7,542 nt of DNA from an uncultured Burkholderiales bacterium (GTDB lineage: Bacteria; Pseudomonadota; Gammaproteobacteria; Burkholderiales; Burkholderiaceae_C), in NCBI GenBank assembly GCA_903926695.1, contig CAIYKK010000480.1:1-7542 (forward strand), read 5' to 3'. Shown one piece after another: positions 6,391 through 7,542 of the stretch. The notes beneath the pieces are model-generated. The model was not told where the DNA came from. It ran no database searches and saw only the letters and a program-made list of their open reading frames with translations. Within the stretch, counting starts at the first letter, position 1; each line of letters begins with the position of its first letter. The translations under genes were made by a program, and so were the position numbers.

Positions 6391-7542
6391 TCAGCGCACA
6401 GGCCGGATCATCACAAACTGCGCCAGTTCGCCCCGGCGCACCAGCAGCGTGATGGTTTTGGACTTGTCCAGTTTGGCCAGCGCCGCCTCGAAAGCCTTGA
6501 CGCTGGTCACCTCGGTATTGGCCATCGACAGGATCACATCGCCTTCCTGCAGACCGGCGCGTGCGGCGGCACCCTCGGCAGCGTCGATCTTGACGCCGCC
6601 CTTGATCTTGAGTTCCTTTTTCAGCGCCTCGGGCACCTCACTGACCGACAGGCCCAGCGCCAGCGCGGGACCGGCCACCGGCGGTTTAGTTTCGGATCGG
6701 GAAGCCTTGTGGGCAGGCTTGTCGGCCTCGACTTCGGCAATCACAACCGGCAGGTCACGGGTCGCGCCGCGCCGGAACACGGTCACAACGGCCTTGGTGC
6801 CGGGCTTGATATTGCCGACCAGACGCGGCAAGTCGCTGGATTTGTTAATCGGCTTGCCGTCGAATTTGAGGATGATGTCGCCCGCTTCCACACCGGCCTT
6901 GTCGGCGGGCGCGCCGCTTTCGACGCCGCGCACCAGCGCGCCCTGCGCCTTGGGCAGCCCGAGGGACTCGGCCACTTCCTTGCTCACCTGGTCGATCTGC
7001 ACGCCGATGCGCCCGCGCGTGACCTTGCCGCTCACACGCAACTGCTCGGACACACGCATCGCCTCGTCAATCGGGATGGAAAACGAAATGCCCTGAAAGC
7101 CGCCCGAGCGCGAATAAATCTGGCTGTTGATGCCGACGACCTCGCCGCGCATGTTGATCAAGGGGCCGCCGGAATTGCCCGGATTGATGGCCACGTCGGT
7201 CTGGATGAAGGGCAAATATTCGCCGGTATCGCGCTGCTTGGCGCTGACGATGCCAGCGGTCACGGTGTTTTCCAGCCCGAACGGCGAGCCGATGGCCATG
7301 ACCCACTCGCCCACCTTGAGCCGGGTGATGTCGCCGATTTTCACGGCGGGCAGGCCGGTGGCTTCGATCTTGACCACGGCCACATCGCTGCGCTTGTCGG
7401 CACCGATGATTTTGGCCTTGAATTCGCGGTTGTCGGTGAGGGTGACGATGACTTCATCGGCACCTTCAACGACATGGGCGTTGGTCATGACAAAGCCGTC
7501 GGTCGTGAGAATAAAACCCGAGCCGACGCCGTGCGGCTGCTG
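6391..7542 (-). CDS. Do-family periplasmic serine protease (DegP/MucD type), 5' end cut by the window
   Basis: Proteases of this family degrade or refold damaged proteins in the periplasm and take part in envelope-stress (sigma-E) control. The frame is open to the right edge and 383 residues are visible; roughly the first 100, with the signal peptide, are missing. The fragment starts just before GVGSGFIL. The trypsin-like triad is complete: His23 in TNAHVV, Asp53 in RSDVAVVKI and Ser124 in GNSGGPL. PDZ1 follows at about 175-265 (GRIGVQIDQVSKEVAESLG...), then a Lys-rich linker (268-290) and PDZ2 at about 291-380 (LGLSVSEVPEALKKELKIKGGVKI...). Two PDZ domains exclude DegS, which has one. In betaproteobacteria this gene before lepA is usually called mucD and follows rpoE-rseA-rseB, which would lie to the right. 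ATG at 7488 is an internal codon and not the start, because conserved sequence continues upstream of it. Confidence 0.95.
   Translation of the reverse strand, partial: QQPHGVGSGFILTTDGFVMTNAHVVEGADEVIVTLTDNREFKAKIIGADKRSDVAVVKIEATGLPAVKIGDITRLKVGEWVMAIGSPFGLENTVTAGIVSAKQRDTGEYLPFIQTDVAINPGNSGGPLINMRGEVVGINSQIYSRSGGFQGISFSIPIDEAMRVSEQLRVSGKVTRGRIGVQIDQVSKEVAESLGLPKAQGALVRGVESGAPADKAGVEAGDIILKFDGKPINKSSDLPRLVGNIKPGTKAVVTVFRRGATRDLPVVIAEVEADKPAHKASRSETKPPVAGPALALGLSVSEVPEALKKELKIKGGVKIDAAEGAAARAGLQEGDVILSMANTEVTSVKAFEAALAKLDKSKTITLLVRRGELAQFVMIRPVR

Noticed and set aside
6230..7096. Plus-strand open frame of 288 codons over the degP-lepA spacer and protease gene
   Set aside because: It crosses the terminator and lies antisense to the PDZ and protease domains; Ser/Thr/Pro-rich low-complexity product with no motif.
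7486..7488. ATG at 7488 as the start of the protease
   Set aside because: The frame is open and conserved (GVGSGFIL...) upstream to the window edge, and a start here would remove part of the protease fold just before the catalytic His.
1..7542. Novel defence, mobile or biosynthetic system
   Set aside because: All coding sequence is accounted for by housekeeping genes in a known conserved order; there is no cargo-sized gap, integrase, transposase or repeat array.

Overview
The window is a chromosomal housekeeping locus from a GC-rich betaproteobacterium, most likely order Burkholderiales and probably Comamonadaceae. I base this on gene order, protein character and recall of family sequences, not on a search. 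All eight genes lie on the minus strand, so transcription runs from the right end to the left. The order is a Do-family periplasmic protease (degP/mucD type, 5' end outside the window), lepA, lepB, a small DUF4845 membrane protein, rnc, era, recO and pdxJ (3' end outside the window). This is the familiar betaproteobacterial arrangement in which the envelope-stress (sigma-E/mucD) block is followed by lepA-lepB-rnc-era-recO-pdxJ. No mobile elements, tRNA or rRNA genes, CRISPR arrays or phage genes are visible.

Right part (6391-7542): the protease fragment holds a full His-Asp-Ser triad and two PDZ domains. The 200 bases between it and lepA are the most structured non-coding DNA in the window. 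They contain a compound hairpin just after the protease stop, a convincing intrinsic terminator (GC stem plus seven T), a second T-flanked hairpin, and a 9-base motif repeated in inverted orientation around the terminator. I see no strong promoter directly in front of lepA; the best -10-like box lies upstream of the terminator.

Middle and left part (1-6190): lepA to pdxJ looks like one operon. lepA and lepB share a base (TGATG). DUF4845 and rnc abut (TAA then GTG). The other gaps are 17 to 72 bases. A small hairpin with six T sits between lepB and DUF4845 and could lower downstream expression. The products serve translation and ribosome quality (LepA, Era), rRNA and dsRNA processing (RNase III), protein export (LepB), recombinational repair (RecO) and vitamin B6 synthesis (PdxJ). 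Start codons vary: ATG for most, GTG for rnc, TTG for recO.

I found no credible novel multi-gene system. The items most worth checking are the structured degP-lepA spacer, the lepB-DUF4845 hairpin, the long low-complexity N-terminus of Era, the PdxJ active-site variant, and the uncharacterised DUF4845 protein with its pilin-like N-terminus.
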